The notes under the pieces are model-generated. The model was not told the DNA's origin. It did not search any database and saw only the letters and a list, made by a program, of their open reading frames with translations. Below are positions 63,752 through 64,000 of a stretch of 64,000 nucleotides of DNA, piece by piece (the stretch's first letter is position 1; every line of letters starts with the position of its first letter). The DNA is taken from contig NZ_QVPD01000012.1 of assembly GCF_003416885.1 (NCBI RefSeq), positions 16,236-80,235 on the forward strand, read 5' to 3'. Source of the DNA: Cognatiluteimonas weifangensis (lineage in GTDB: Bacteria > Pseudomonadota > Gammaproteobacteria > Xanthomonadales > Xanthomonadaceae). The position numbers and the translations under genes are program-made.

Positions 63752-64000
63752 GGTTCCTCTCCCGGCTCATTGGGTCGGCTTCGGAGGAAGTCGCTGGCCG
63801 GCGGGCTGGGGGTGCTGCGTCTCCTGACTTTAAGTCGGGGCGCAGGGCGTGCCTGGCCTGACTTTGAGTCATGGCCTGCTCTCGGGAGATCGGCTTCGGC
63901 AGGAGTCGCCGCCCGGCGGGCTGGGGGTGCTGCGCCCTCCTGACGACCTCCTGTCTTTAAGTCGGGGCGTGGACCCTCCATGGTCCACTCTCCGCACCCC
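63752..64000. repeat. Repeat cluster 4 (continues past the window)
   Basis: Contains at least two copies of the AGTCGCC/CTGACGACCTCCTGTC family: a decayed one at about 63770-63840 (CTGACTTTAAGTCGGG) and a full one at 63880-64000, identical over long stretches to 2430-2530 in the same orientation. No copy of the 108-bp palindrome is visible before the edge. No gene. Confidence 0.75.

Overview
The window is chromosomal DNA of high GC content (about 70 % by eye), with G/C-ending codons and tightly packed genes, many of them on the minus strand. The gene set (short Thx-like ribosomal protein, prephenate dehydrogenase with a fused chorismate mutase, HutF/HutG-type histidine degradation, PhaZ-type depolymerase, GspA/GspB pair, M4 and S9 peptidases, TonB receptors) points to a gammaproteobacterium of the Xanthomonadaceae (Lysobacteraceae), of Lysobacter/Luteimonas type. 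The family assignment is inference; no rRNA or tRNA gene was found to fix it. There is no complete insertion sequence, prophage or CRISPR array.

Layout. 1-2317: divergent zinc-receptor (znuD-like) and MerC-like genes around a near-consensus Zur box. 2318-3198: mosaic of repeats. 3199-10392: thx, the divergent hutI/hutF pair, a PEP-mutase-like protein, ogt, a secreted methyltransferase and hutU. 10415-12352: one strikingly AT-rich gene encoding a TIR-like domain fused to TPR-like helices, directly behind hutU; this is the clearest horizontally acquired cargo and the best candidate for an anti-phage or NAD-cleaving system. 12541-19668: cold-shock/DUF1294 protein, epimerase, lipA, GST, small membrane proteins, NUDIX, tyrA and a SpoIIAA-like protein. 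19845-24854: fasciclin protein, ClpP-fold lipoprotein and the coupled lemA-DUF2207 pair. 25240-30004: S4 protein, lipid-anchored MsrB/MsrA, DoxX and GspA-GspB. 30060-41008: transporter, TfoX, DUF72, a GAF-GGDEF-EAL regulator, an M1 peptidase with its membrane partner, a GFA protein, a second repeat cluster and a cyclophilin. 41072-49630: PadR/DUF1700 regulator pair, a second TonB receptor with DUF2946, PhaZ-like depolymerase, HemJ-like protein and a DAACS symporter. 49641-53992: two NlpC/P60 proteins, SlyD and a DUF418 protein. 54000-54660: third repeat cluster. 54718-63678: M4 peptidase, DadA-like oxidase, hutG with a small membrane protein, S9 peptidase, parE and a secreted Ala/Gly-rich protein. 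A fourth repeat cluster begins at about 63755 and runs off the window.

How the parts work together. Histidine degradation is scattered: hutI and hutF face each other at 3.5-6.2 kb, hutU is at 8.7 kb and hutG at 58 kb. Together they give the five-step route urocanate, imidazolonepropionate, formiminoglutamate, formylglutamate, glutamate; hutH is not in the window. Envelope maintenance is a second theme: Msr repair of lipid-anchored type, peptidoglycan hydrolases, secretion factors and exported peptidases. Several pairs overlap by ATGA (msrB-msrA, lemA-DUF2207, M1 peptidase-membrane protein, padR-DUF1700, hutG-small membrane protein), which suggests translational coupling.

The most unusual non-coding feature is a 108-bp palindromic element present three times with, as read here, identical sequence (2621-2728, 39255-39362, 54140-54247). 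Each copy sits in a cluster with a second repeat family, and such clusters occur four times in 64 kb.
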